Assembly: GCF_002845275.2 (NCBI RefSeq)
Contig: NZ_CP088149.1
Location: forward strand, 1,794,501 to 1,858,500
DNA from: Pseudomonas sp. S06B 330
Lineage (GTDB): Bacteria > Pseudomonadota > Gammaproteobacteria > Pseudomonadales > Pseudomonadaceae
Length of the DNA: 64,000 nt
Direction of reading: 5' to 3'
In this document: positions 19,028 through 26,018 of the stretch, piece by piece
How positions within the stretch are numbered: the first letter of the stretch is position 1
How the letters are laid out: every line of letters starts with the position of its first letter
The notes under the pieces: model-generated
Told to the model about the DNA's origin: nothing
Databases searched by the model: none
What the model saw: the letters and a program-made list of their open reading frames with translations, nothing else
Program-made: the position numbers and the translations under genes

Positions 19028-20074
19028 ATGACCGAGCCATGCATGGCAGGTACTGGCGGCGCAGCGCGCGTACGCCCATGGGCATTGGCCGCCAGCGGTT
19101 TGCTGGTGATCGCAATGGGGTTGTCGGCCAACACGGTCGCGGCGGCAACGTCCGAGGCCAAGGTTTACTCCACGGAATCGGCCAAGGCCGAAAAGAGCCT
19201 GTTGCTCGACGTGACCCAAGCCGGCCCACGCCTGATCACTGTCGGTGATCGCGGCCATATTCTCTTCTCCGATGACCAGGGTAAGACCTGGACCCAAGCC
19301 AAGGTGCCGACCCGGCAACTGCTCACCGCCGTTTATTTTGTCGATGCCAAGCACGGCTGGGCGGTCGGCCATGACGCGCAGATTCTGGTCAGCAGCGACG
19401 GCGGTGTGACCTGGACCAAGCAATTCGAAGACCTGCAACGTGAAGCGCCGTTGCTCGATGTCTGGTTCAAGGACGCCGAGCACGGCTTTGCCGTGGGTGC
19501 TTATGGCGCGCTGCTGGAAACCACTGACGGTGGCAAACAGTGGCTCGACGTTGCTGATCGACTGGACAACGAAGACCAGTTCCACCTCAACGGCATTGCC
19601 CAGGTCAAAGATGCCGGTCTGTTCATCGTCGGTGAACAGGGCAGTATGTTCCGCTCCAGTGACGACGGTCAGACCTGGCAAAAGCTTCAAGGCCCTTATG
19701 AAGGTTCACTGTTTGGTGTGATCGGTACCGCCCAGCCGCGCACGTTGCTGGCCTATGGGCTGCGTGGCAACCTCTACCGCTCCACTGATTTTGGTGACAG
19801 TTGGCAACAGATTGAACTGAAGGCCGCCCGCGGTGCCCTCGAATTTGGCTTGGCAAGCGCTACGCTTCTCGCTAATGGCAACCTGGTGTTGGTCGGCAAC
19901 GGTGGCAGCGTCCTGCGTAGCAGTGACGACGGTCAGACGTTCAGTATCTTCAACCGTGCTGATCGCATCGCCCTGGCGGCTGTCAGTGGTCGCAATGGTG
20001 AAGGGCTGGTGCTGGTTGGTCAGGGTGGTGTGCACCTGGCTTCGGCCCAGGGCGCTGAAGGAGTGCAGCCATGA
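19028..20074 (+). CDS. Exported Ycf48-like beta-propeller protein
   Basis: 348 residues. A long N region is followed by a hydrophobic segment at about 17-40 ending AVAA-like (NTVAAA), consistent with export. The rest is made of about seven beta-propeller blades; six Asp-box turns can be seen (SDDQGKTW, SSDGGVTW, TTDGGKQW, SSDDGQTW, STDFGDSW, SSDDGQTF). These motifs place it in the BNR/Ycf48 (photosystem II assembly factor-like) group. In non-photosynthetic pseudomonads these proteins sit beside RND exporters, as here, where its stop overlaps the transporter start. It is probably a periplasmic accessory of that exporter. GGGGGA precedes ATG 19028. Confidence 0.85.
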   Translation: MTEPCMAGTGGAARVRPWALAASGLLVIAMGLSANTVAAATSEAKVYSTESAKAEKSLLLDVTQAGPRLITVGDRGHILFSDDQGKTWTQAKVPTRQLLTAVYFVDAKHGWAVGHDAQILVSSDGGVTWTKQFEDLQREAPLLDVWFKDAEHGFAVGAYGALLETTDGGKQWLDVADRLDNEDQFHLNGIAQVKDAGLFIVGEQGSMFRSSDDGQTWQKLQGPYEGSLFGVIGTAQPRTLLAYGLRGNLYRSTDFGDSWQQIELKAARGALEFGLASATLLANGNLVLVGNGGSVLRSSDDGQTFSIFNRADRIALAAVSGRNGEGLVLVGQGGVHLASAQGAEGVQP

Positions 20075-22473
20075 GCCAGCAGGAGCAGTTCAACATGAAT
20101 CAGCAGCACCATCACGACAAGGCGACCCTGCTTGAACGCCTGATCTTCAACAACCGCCCGGTGGTGATTCTCATCTGCCTGCTGGTTAGCGTATTTCTGT
20201 TCTGGCAGGCCACGCAGATCCGTCCTTCGACCAGCTTCGAGAAAATGATTCCGCTTGAGCATCCCTTCATCGAGAAGATGCTCGAACACCGTAACGACCT
20301 GGCCAACCTCGGCAACACCGTGCGCATTTCGGTGGAAGCCACCGATGGCGATATCTTCAGCAAGGACTACATGGAGACCTTGCGCCAGATTCATGACGAG
20401 GTCTTCTACATTCCGGGGGTCGATCGCTCCGGGCTGAAGTCGCTGTGGAGCCCTAGCGTGCGCTGGACCGAGGTGACCGAAGAAGGCTTTGCTGGTGGTG
20501 AAGTCATTCCCAACACTTACGACGGTTCGCCCGACAGCCTCGACTTGTTGCGCAACAACGTGCTCAAGTCCGGCCAGGTCGGTCGCCTGGTGGGCAACAA
20601 CTTCAAGTCGAGCATCATCGATGTGCCGCTGCTGGAGTCTTACCCGGATCCGCAGGACCAGAGCAAACTGATCAAGCTCGATTACCAGCAATTCTCCCAT
20701 CAGCTGGAAGAGAAGATCCGCGACAAGTTCCAGGCGCAGAACCCGAATGTGAAGATTCACATCGTCGGTTTCGCGAAAAAGGTAGGTGACCTGATCGATG
20801 GCCTGGTGATGGTGGCGATGTTCTTCGGTATCGCCCTGGTGATCACCTGGATTCTGCTGTACTGGTTCACCTGGTGTATCCGCAGCACCATCGCCGTTTT
20901 GATCACCACCCTGGTGGCGGTAGTCTGGCAACTGGGGCTGATGCATGCGGTAGGGTTCGGCCTTGATCCGTATTCGATGCTGGTGCCGTTTTTGATCTTC
21001 GCCATCGGCATTTCCCACGGGGTGCAGAAGATCAACGGCATTGCCCTGCAGTCGAGCGATGCTGATAACGCCCTGACCGCTGCCCGACGCACCTTCCGCC
21101 AGCTGTTCCTGCCGGGGATGATTGCGATTCTGGCCGACGCCGTAGGCTTCATCACCTTGTTGATCATCGACATCGGCGTGATCCGTGAACTGGCTATCGG
21201 TGCTTCGATCGGCGTGGCGGTGATCGTGTTCACCAACCTGATCCTGCTGCCGGTGGCGATTTCCTATGTCGGCATCAGCAAGAAGGCCATCGAGCGCAGC
21301 AAGAAGGACGCGACCCGCGAACATCCGTTCTGGCGCTTGTTGTCCAACTTCGCCAGTGCCAAGGTCGCGCCGGTGTCCATCGTCCTGGCCTTGCTGGCCT
21401 TCGGTGGTGGCCTCTGGTACAGCCAGAACCTGAAGATCGGCGATCTCGATCAAGGCGCACCGGAGCTGCGTCCGGATTCGCGCTACAACAATGACAACAG
21501 CTTCATCATCAATAACTACTCGACCAGTTCCGACGTACTGGTGGTCATGGTCAAAACCCCGACCGAGGGGTGCTCGATCTACTCGACCATGGCGCCGATC
21601 GACGAGCTGATGTGGAAGATGGAGAACACCCCGGGGGTGCAATCGGCGATTTCCCTGGTGACGGTCTCCAAGCAGATGATCAAGGGCATGAACGAGGGCA
21701 ACCTGAAATGGGAAAGCCTGTCGCGAAACAGCGACGTGCTCAACAGCTCTATCGCCCGTGCCGACGGCCTGTACAACGCTGACTGCTCGCTGGCGCCAGT
21801 GCTGGTGTTCCTCAACGACCACAAGGCTGAAACCCTCGATCGGGCAGTCAATGCCGTGAAAGAGTTTGCCGACACCCACAACAAGGAAGGTCTGGAGTTC
21901 CTCCTCGCAGCCGGTAACGCCGGGATTGAGGCGGCCACCAACGAGGTGATCAAGTCGGCCGAGCTGACCATCCTGATCCTGGTGTACATCTGTGTGGCGG
22001 TGATGTGCATGATCACCTTCCGCTCGTTTGCCGCGACCTTATGCATTGTGCTGCCGTTGGTGCTGACATCGGTGCTGGGTAACGCGCTGATGGCGTTCAT
22101 GGGCATCGGCGTCAAGGTCGCGACCTTGCCGGTGGTGGCGCTGGGTGTGGGTATTGGTGTCGATTACGGCATCTACATCTACAGCCGCCTGGAAAGCTTC
22201 CTGCGTGCCGGCCTGCCGCTGCAGGAAGCCTATTACCAGACGCTCAAGTCCACCGGTAAAGCGGTGCTGTTCACCGGCCTTTGCCTGGCCATCGGCGTGT
22301 GCACCTGGATCTTCTCGGCAATCAAGTTCCAGGCCGACATGGGCCTGATGCTGACCTTCATGCTCCTGTGGAACATGTTTGGCGCGCTGTGGCTGTTGCC
22401 CGCGCTGGCACGCTTCCTGATCAAACCGGAGAAAATGGTGGGCAAGGCGAGCGGTTCGATTTTCGCTCACTGA
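20071..22473 (+). CDS. RND/MMPL family transporter
   Basis: 800 residues. Layout is typical of MMPL-type RND proteins: one helix near residues 26-46, a periplasmic loop to about 235, five helices to about 420, a second helix and loop (about 450-620), then five helices. GVGIGVDYGIYIYSRLES (about 690-708) is the conserved TM motif with the proton-relay aspartate. The family exports lipids or hydrophobic compounds, and it is not an AcrB-type tripartite pump by length. Coupling (ATGA) with the propeller protein suggests they work together. The substrate is unknown. Confidence 0.88.
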   Translation: MSQQEQFNMNQQHHHDKATLLERLIFNNRPVVILICLLVSVFLFWQATQIRPSTSFEKMIPLEHPFIEKMLEHRNDLANLGNTVRISVEATDGDIFSKDYMETLRQIHDEVFYIPGVDRSGLKSLWSPSVRWTEVTEEGFAGGEVIPNTYDGSPDSLDLLRNNVLKSGQVGRLVGNNFKSSIIDVPLLESYPDPQDQSKLIKLDYQQFSHQLEEKIRDKFQAQNPNVKIHIVGFAKKVGDLIDGLVMVAMFFGIALVITWILLYWFTWCIRSTIAVLITTLVAVVWQLGLMHAVGFGLDPYSMLVPFLIFAIGISHGVQKINGIALQSSDADNALTAARRTFRQLFLPGMIAILADAVGFITLLIIDIGVIRELAIGASIGVAVIVFTNLILLPVAISYVGISKKAIERSKKDATREHPFWRLLSNFASAKVAPVSIVLALLAFGGGLWYSQNLKIGDLDQGAPELRPDSRYNNDNSFIINNYSTSSDVLVVMVKTPTEGCSIYSTMAPIDELMWKMENTPGVQSAISLVTVSKQMIKGMNEGNLKWESLSRNSDVLNSSIARADGLYNADCSLAPVLVFLNDHKAETLDRAVNAVKEFADTHNKEGLEFLLAAGNAGIEAATNEVIKSAELTILILVYICVAVMCMITFRSFAATLCIVLPLVLTSVLGNALMAFMGIGVKVATLPVVALGVGIGVDYGIYIYSRLESFLRAGLPLQEAYYQTLKSTGKAVLFTGLCLAIGVCTWIFSAIKFQADMGLMLTFMLLWNMFGALWLLPALARFLIKPEKMVGKASGSIFAH

Positions 22474-22504
22474 TCGGTGTGGTAAGCGGGGCCACTGCGT
22501 AGCC

Positions 22505-22570
22505 CATCGCCGGCAAGGCCGGTTCCCACAGGAGTGGCATGTTCTGTGGGTGCCGGGCTTGCCGGCGATG
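22505..22570. repeat. REP element, family B variant
   Basis: CATCGCCGGCAAGGCCGGTTCCCACAG and CTGTGGGTGCCGGGCTTGCCGGCGATG form a long imperfect hairpin between the RND gene and the next gene. It shares its design with 18799-18857. Confidence 0.8.
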
Positions 22571-22621
22571 CGTTTGAGGATGGAGTATCATGGCATTTTT
22601 CCAGCCGATGATACCTGCGCA

Positions 22622-22918
22622 ATGACAACCCTTTCCCAAGCCCTCGAAACGTGCGACATGCTCCTGATCGACGGCTTGCACGCGTTTGCCTTCACCTTCA
22701 ATGACACCGGCCTGCAGATCGAATGCATGGACGGTCGAGCCCGCAAGACATGGTCCTTTTCCCCCGAGCAAATTACCGCCGCCCGAGCCGACGGCCAGGA
22801 TTGGCTGATCGCTGCCGACAGCGCCGAGCATCGGCTAGTCTGTATGAGTGCCTTTAGCGCATCGGATGAGAGTGAGGACGACGATGAAACGCCAGCTGAC
22901 GACGCTGTTGATCGCTAG
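22622..22918 (+). CDS. DUF5629-like small acidic protein
   Basis: 98 residues from ATG 22622. The pattern ALETCDMLLIDGLHAF, IECMDGRARKTWSFS and HRLVCMSAF resembles Pseudomonas DUF5629 proteins. The last 20 residues are very acidic (SDESEDDDETPADD). No signal or membrane segment. The 3' end overlaps the start of the lactonase-fold gene by 35 bp in another frame, so the two are likely coupled. Function unknown. Confidence 0.72.
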   Translation: MTTLSQALETCDMLLIDGLHAFAFTFNDTGLQIECMDGRARKTWSFSPEQITAARADGQDWLIAADSAEHRLVCMSAFSASDESEDDDETPADDAVDR

Positions 22919-24023
22919 TGCCATGAGTGTGTTCAGCGCGGCCCATGGCACGCAATTGCTGGTGGGCAGCTACACCGATGGTGCCAGTGAAGGGCTGTAC
23001 CGTTATGCGTTCAGCAGCGTCAGCGGTCAGATTGGTGTCAAGCCGTTGCAGGTGCTCAAAAGCGAGAACCCCTCCTGGCTAACGCTTTCGGTCGACCATC
23101 GACTACTGTTCGCGGTCAACGAGAACGGGGCGGGCAAGGGCCAGGCCGGCAGTTTTTCTGTCAGCGCCAAAGACGGCACCCTCAAGCCCCTCAACCAGAT
23201 CAGCAGCGGCGGCGATGAGCCGACCCATGCCAGTCTCAGCCATGACCAGCGTTACCTGTTCGTCGCCAACTATGGCGTGCAGCCGACGCCTGGTGGCAGC
23301 CTGAGCGTGTTGCCGGTGGCCAAGGATGGCAGGTTGGGTGCCTCGGTGCAGCAGGATCAGCACAAGGCCAGCGGCGCCAACCCGGAACGCCAAGCCGGCC
23401 CCCATGTACATTCGGTGGTGTCTTCACCGGATGGCCACTACGTGTTTGCCAGCGATCTGGGGGCCGACAAGGTATTTATCTACCGCTATGACGGTGCCAG
23501 CCCCAAGCGCCCGCTGAGTCCAGCCACGCCAGCATTCGTCGATTTGCCGCCAGGTAGCGGTCCGCGCCATCTACTGTTCAGCAGCGACGGCAAGCAGGCC
23601 TACCTGACCCTGGAAATGAGCGCGCAGGTGGTGCTCTTTGAGCACAACGACGGCAAGTTGATCGAGCGCCAGCGTTTGCCGCTGACCGAACAAAACGATG
23701 TTGCGGCCAAAGCCGCAGGCGCTTTGCACCTGTCTGCTGACGGGCGTTTTCTGTATGTCAGCAACCGCGGCACGGCCAATGAGTTGTTGGTTTTTGCGGT
23801 GGACGAAGACAGCGGCAAGCTGATGCAAGTGCAGCGACGCAGTGTGGAGGGTGACCACCCCCGTGAGTTCGTCATCGATCCATCGGGCAAGTTCCTCCTG
23901 GTGGCCAACCAGAAGAGCAACGAGATCGTGGTAATGCGCCGCGATCCGCGTAGCGGCATGCTTGGCGAAACGGTGCAGAAGCTGCCTCAGGACGCACCGT
24001 CCGACCTGAAATTCATCGACTGA
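22884..24023 (+). CDS. Exported lactonase-fold (6-phosphogluconolactonase-like) beta-propeller protein
   Basis: 379 residues from ATG 22884, with GAGG upstream. Residues 1-22 are a Sec signal peptide (KRQLTTLLIASAMSVFSAAHG). The mature part is a seven-bladed propeller of the Lactonase family, with LLVGSYTDGASEGLYRY, GPHVHSVVSSPDG, GPRHLLFSSDG, YVSNRGTANELLVF and HPREFVIDPSGKFLLVANQ. Cytosolic homologues hydrolyse 6-phosphogluconolactone, but a periplasmic location makes that substrate unlikely; another lactone or carbohydrate is more plausible. Confidence 0.85.
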   Translation: MKRQLTTLLIASAMSVFSAAHGTQLLVGSYTDGASEGLYRYAFSSVSGQIGVKPLQVLKSENPSWLTLSVDHRLLFAVNENGAGKGQAGSFSVSAKDGTLKPLNQISSGGDEPTHASLSHDQRYLFVANYGVQPTPGGSLSVLPVAKDGRLGASVQQDQHKASGANPERQAGPHVHSVVSSPDGHYVFASDLGADKVFIYRYDGASPKRPLSPATPAFVDLPPGSGPRHLLFSSDGKQAYLTLEMSAQVVLFEHNDGKLIERQRLPLTEQNDVAAKAAGALHLSADGRFLYVSNRGTANELLVFAVDEDSGKLMQVQRRSVEGDHPREFVIDPSGKFLLVANQKSNEIVVMRRDPRSGMLGETVQKLPQDAPSDLKFID

Positions 24024-24144
24024 CTATCAACCGCCTTGATAATGGCTACTGCTGCAATGAATTTCTGTACGCCGCGTGAGCGGCGTAAGTTTGAACCACG
24101 GCCTGCAACGGCCACTTCAAACCACAGACTTCGAGGTCAGCGCC

Positions 24145-24324
24145 ATGAACTTCAATCTCTTTCCGGTCATCGCCGCTTCTGCCATTTCTGCTTCGGTTGC
24201 CTTGCCTGCCCACGCTCAGGTTGAAATCAGTGAGCGTAAGTCCTCCACCCTCAGCTACACCCAGAAATACTTGCAACAAAGTGCCAACTTCTACGCAGCA
24301 TTGGACCACAAGGCACAGCACTGA
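24145..24324 (+). CDS. Small exported protein of unknown function
   Basis: 59 residues from ATG 24145, with GAGG 9 bases upstream. Residues 1-24 form a classic signal peptide (NFNLFPVIAASAISASVALP, then AHA before the cut). The mature peptide is about 35 residues, rich in Ser, Gln and Tyr, without cysteines. I recognise no family. An upstream in-frame start at 24076 would put 23 residues before the signal and is unlikely. A hairpin with a short T-run follows. Confidence 0.65.
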   Translation: MNFNLFPVIAASAISASVALPAHAQVEISERKSSTLSYTQKYLQQSANFYAALDHKAQH

Positions 24325-24335
24325 TTGCCAGAGTT

Positions 24336-24364
24336 AAGCCGCAGCCTATCAGGATTGCGGCTTT
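24336..24364 (+). terminator. Probable terminator after the small exported protein
   Basis: AAGCCGCA and TGCGGCTT pair across 12 nt and are followed by T and GC. It is usable in both directions between two convergent genes. The short T-run makes it a modest candidate. Confidence 0.5.
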
Positions 24365-24374
24365 GCAGCGGCCG

Positions 24375-25085
24375 TCATACTGGAGGGGCGGGAATCAAGG
24401 TGTATTTGTCCTGGCATGCAGTGCCGATTTGCAGATGCTTTTCCTCGGTATACGGTTGGCCAGCGCTGTCGATGAGGTAGAAAACCTCATGCAAGTATTG
24501 CTGTTCGTTGTGAACAAAGCAGCGGAATGATGTGTTGTCTGGAAACGCCTTTTTGATGCTTGCAAACTCGGCGCCCTTACCAACCCACGCACTGAACATC
24601 GCCTCGTCGTACTGGATGATATCTGAGTACAGATTCGCGAGGTCGTCAAAGTAACCTTCCATGGTTTTGCCTGTGCAGGTTCCATGTTTTTTCCATTCAT
24701 GCGCGAACATACCCTGTGGCTCTTTCGTCACCAACTTTCTGAGATCTTTATTACCCAATACATCCTCCATCGCTTTGTCAGTCATGGGGCAGGCTTCGCC
24801 CTTGCACGCAGCCGAGTTGGCGCAAAATTGTGGGTGACGGTTGGTTTTTTGTTCAGTGCTCTTGTTGTAGGGCCAGATGCCATGAGCCAGAAAGCCTCTT
24901 TCAAGATCGTCACAACCGGCTACCGTAGGGGATCTGGCGCAAAAAGAAGGTTGCCAGGTCGCCGCGTAAACAAGAAATTCAGGCTTTACAGTGTCAGGGA
25001 CGATTTCTTCGTTGGGGTCGAGTGCCAGCGCATAGCAACTGACAAGACTTAAGGCTACGGCAGCGAAATAACGCAGGGTGTTCAT
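24375..25085 (-). CDS. Secreted ribonuclease T2 family protein
   Basis: 236 residues from ATG 25085 (an upstream start at 25124 would put 13 residues before the signal). Residues 1-21 are a signal peptide (LSLVSCYALA). Both catalytic segments of RNase T2 are intact: CAS I as HGIWP with H68, and CAS II as HEWKKHGTC with H129, E130, H134. Ten cysteines (counting C17 in the signal) suggest disulfides, fitting a periplasmic or secreted enzyme that cuts RNA through 2',3'-cyclic phosphate. Base composition is visibly lower in GC than the neighbours, as is its upstream region, which suggests horizontal acquisition. No inhibitor gene is seen beside it. Confidence 0.9.
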   Translation of the reverse strand: MNTLRYFAAVALSLVSCYALALDPNEEIVPDTVKPEFLVYAATWQPSFCARSPTVAGCDDLERGFLAHGIWPYNKSTEQKTNRHPQFCANSAACKGEACPMTDKAMEDVLGNKDLRKLVTKEPQGMFAHEWKKHGTCTGKTMEGYFDDLANLYSDIIQYDEAMFSAWVGKGAEFASIKKAFPDNTSFRCFVHNEQQYLHEVFYLIDSAGQPYTEEKHLQIGTACQDKYTLIPAPPV

Positions 25086-25263
25086 GGGCTCACTCCATTG
25101 AATGCACATGTGGTGCAGCACCATTGAAGCGGTAGCAACGCGCCGGGTCTACTGGCAGAAATGTCAGGTCCGAGGGGAAATGTAAAACTTCTGGTAGTGG
25201 CATGTGGCCACGTTATTTAATTTGGCGCTAAATTTTTGACTCTTCTCGACCCGAGGACGAAGC

Positions 25264-25326
25264 ATGATCTGGCGCATCGTGGCGGTACTGCTGTTTCTCT
25301 ATTCTTCGCCGATCCTGGCGGTATGA
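25264..25326 (+). other. 20-codon hydrophobic frame, possible microprotein or truncated gene start
   Basis: ATG at 25264 is preceded by GAGGACGAAGC, a good ribosome-binding site. The frame reads MIWRIVAVLLFLYSSPILAV and stops at TGA 25324-25326, immediately before a REP. It looks like a complete signal or membrane segment with nothing after it. It could be a membrane microprotein or the surviving start of a gene cut off by a REP-associated rearrangement. Confidence 0.35.
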
Positions 25327-25337
25327 GGCCAGGTGCT

Positions 25338-25390
25338 GTAGCCGCTGCCGAGGTAGGGGGCTGTGATCGACTGCAGGGCAGTCGCAACGC
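25338..25390. repeat. REP element, family A
   Basis: GTAGCCGCTGCCGAGGTAG followed by GGGGCTGTGATCG and CGACTGC-AGG-GCAGTCG-CAAC, nearly the same as 1855-1905. It lies between RNase T2 and gst. Confidence 0.78.
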
Positions 25391-25424
25391 GGGCACAGTC
25401 AAGAAGACAGAGGGTGCACAGGCC

Positions 25425-26018
25425 TTAACGCGCCATGATTGCCTTGAACAACGGCGACTCAAGCCAGCCCTGCAACCAGGCACGCAAGTGCGGGTAGGGC
25501 GCTGCTGCAAACCATTCGGGCTCGACTGCAGAAAACTGGCGCATCAAGGGTAGCAATGCTGCATCGGCCAGGCTCGGATGTTCGGCGAACAAATAGGCGC
25601 GCTGGGCCAACCGCGCTTCCAGCTCGGCCAGCCAAGGTTCAGCCTGCTGGCGATAGTGTTCGCGTGAATGCTCTGGATAACGTTCAGCGTATTTGTACAG
25701 GTTGACCTGAACCTTGAAGTCTCGGTCGTTACGGGCGATCAAGGCATCAGCCGCGTCTGCCGCCAGGGGATCGGCGCGCAGCAGCCAATCCTGCGGATCA
25801 TGCTGGGCCAAAGCCCAGCGCATGATATCCAGGCTTTCATCGAACACCTGCTCACCGGCACTCAATACCGGTACCGTGCCTTTGGGCGACAAGGCCAGCA
25901 GCTCGGCCGGCTTGGCCTTGAGGCTGACCTCACGGATGTCCACCGGGCATTGACTGTAACGCAGCGCCAGGCGCGCACGCATGGCCCACGGGCAGCGGCG
26001 GAACGAGTAGAGAATCAC
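25425..26018 (-). CDS. Glutathione S-transferase family protein
   Basis: 197 residues with a thioredoxin-fold N domain (MILYSFRRCPWAMRARLAL, CPxA motif with C9 as the likely active residue; GTVPVLSAGEQVFDESLDIM is the cis-proline/ES glutathione-binding segment) and a helical C domain. The cysteine-type active site points to a glutaredoxin-like/omega relative rather than a Tyr/Ser GST. Its start overlaps the sbcC stop codon (4 bp), so it is the last gene of sbcD-sbcC-gst; whether it has a role in DNA repair is unknown. Confidence 0.85.
   Translation of the reverse strand: MILYSFRRCPWAMRARLALRYSQCPVDIREVSLKAKPAELLALSPKGTVPVLSAGEQVFDESLDIMRWALAQHDPQDWLLRADPLAADAADALIARNDRDFKVQVNLYKYAERYPEHSREHYRQQAEPWLAELEARLAQRAYLFAEHPSLADAALLPLMRQFSAVEPEWFAAAPYPHLRAWLQGWLESPLFKAIMAR

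Larger units (their letters stand above)
25086..25424. other. Gap of about 340 bp: AT-rich upstream region, 20-codon frame, REP
   Basis: 25086-25250 is AT-richer than the window average and is the likely promoter region of the RNase T2 gene. 25264-25326 holds a short frame with a ribosome-binding site, listed separately. 25338-25390 is a family A REP. Nothing else is recognised. Confidence 0.5.

Noticed and set aside
20020..21879. A 619-codon minus-strand frame opposite the RND gene
   Set aside because: Composition is His/Gln/Asp-rich antisense noise, and the plus-strand transporter is unmistakable.
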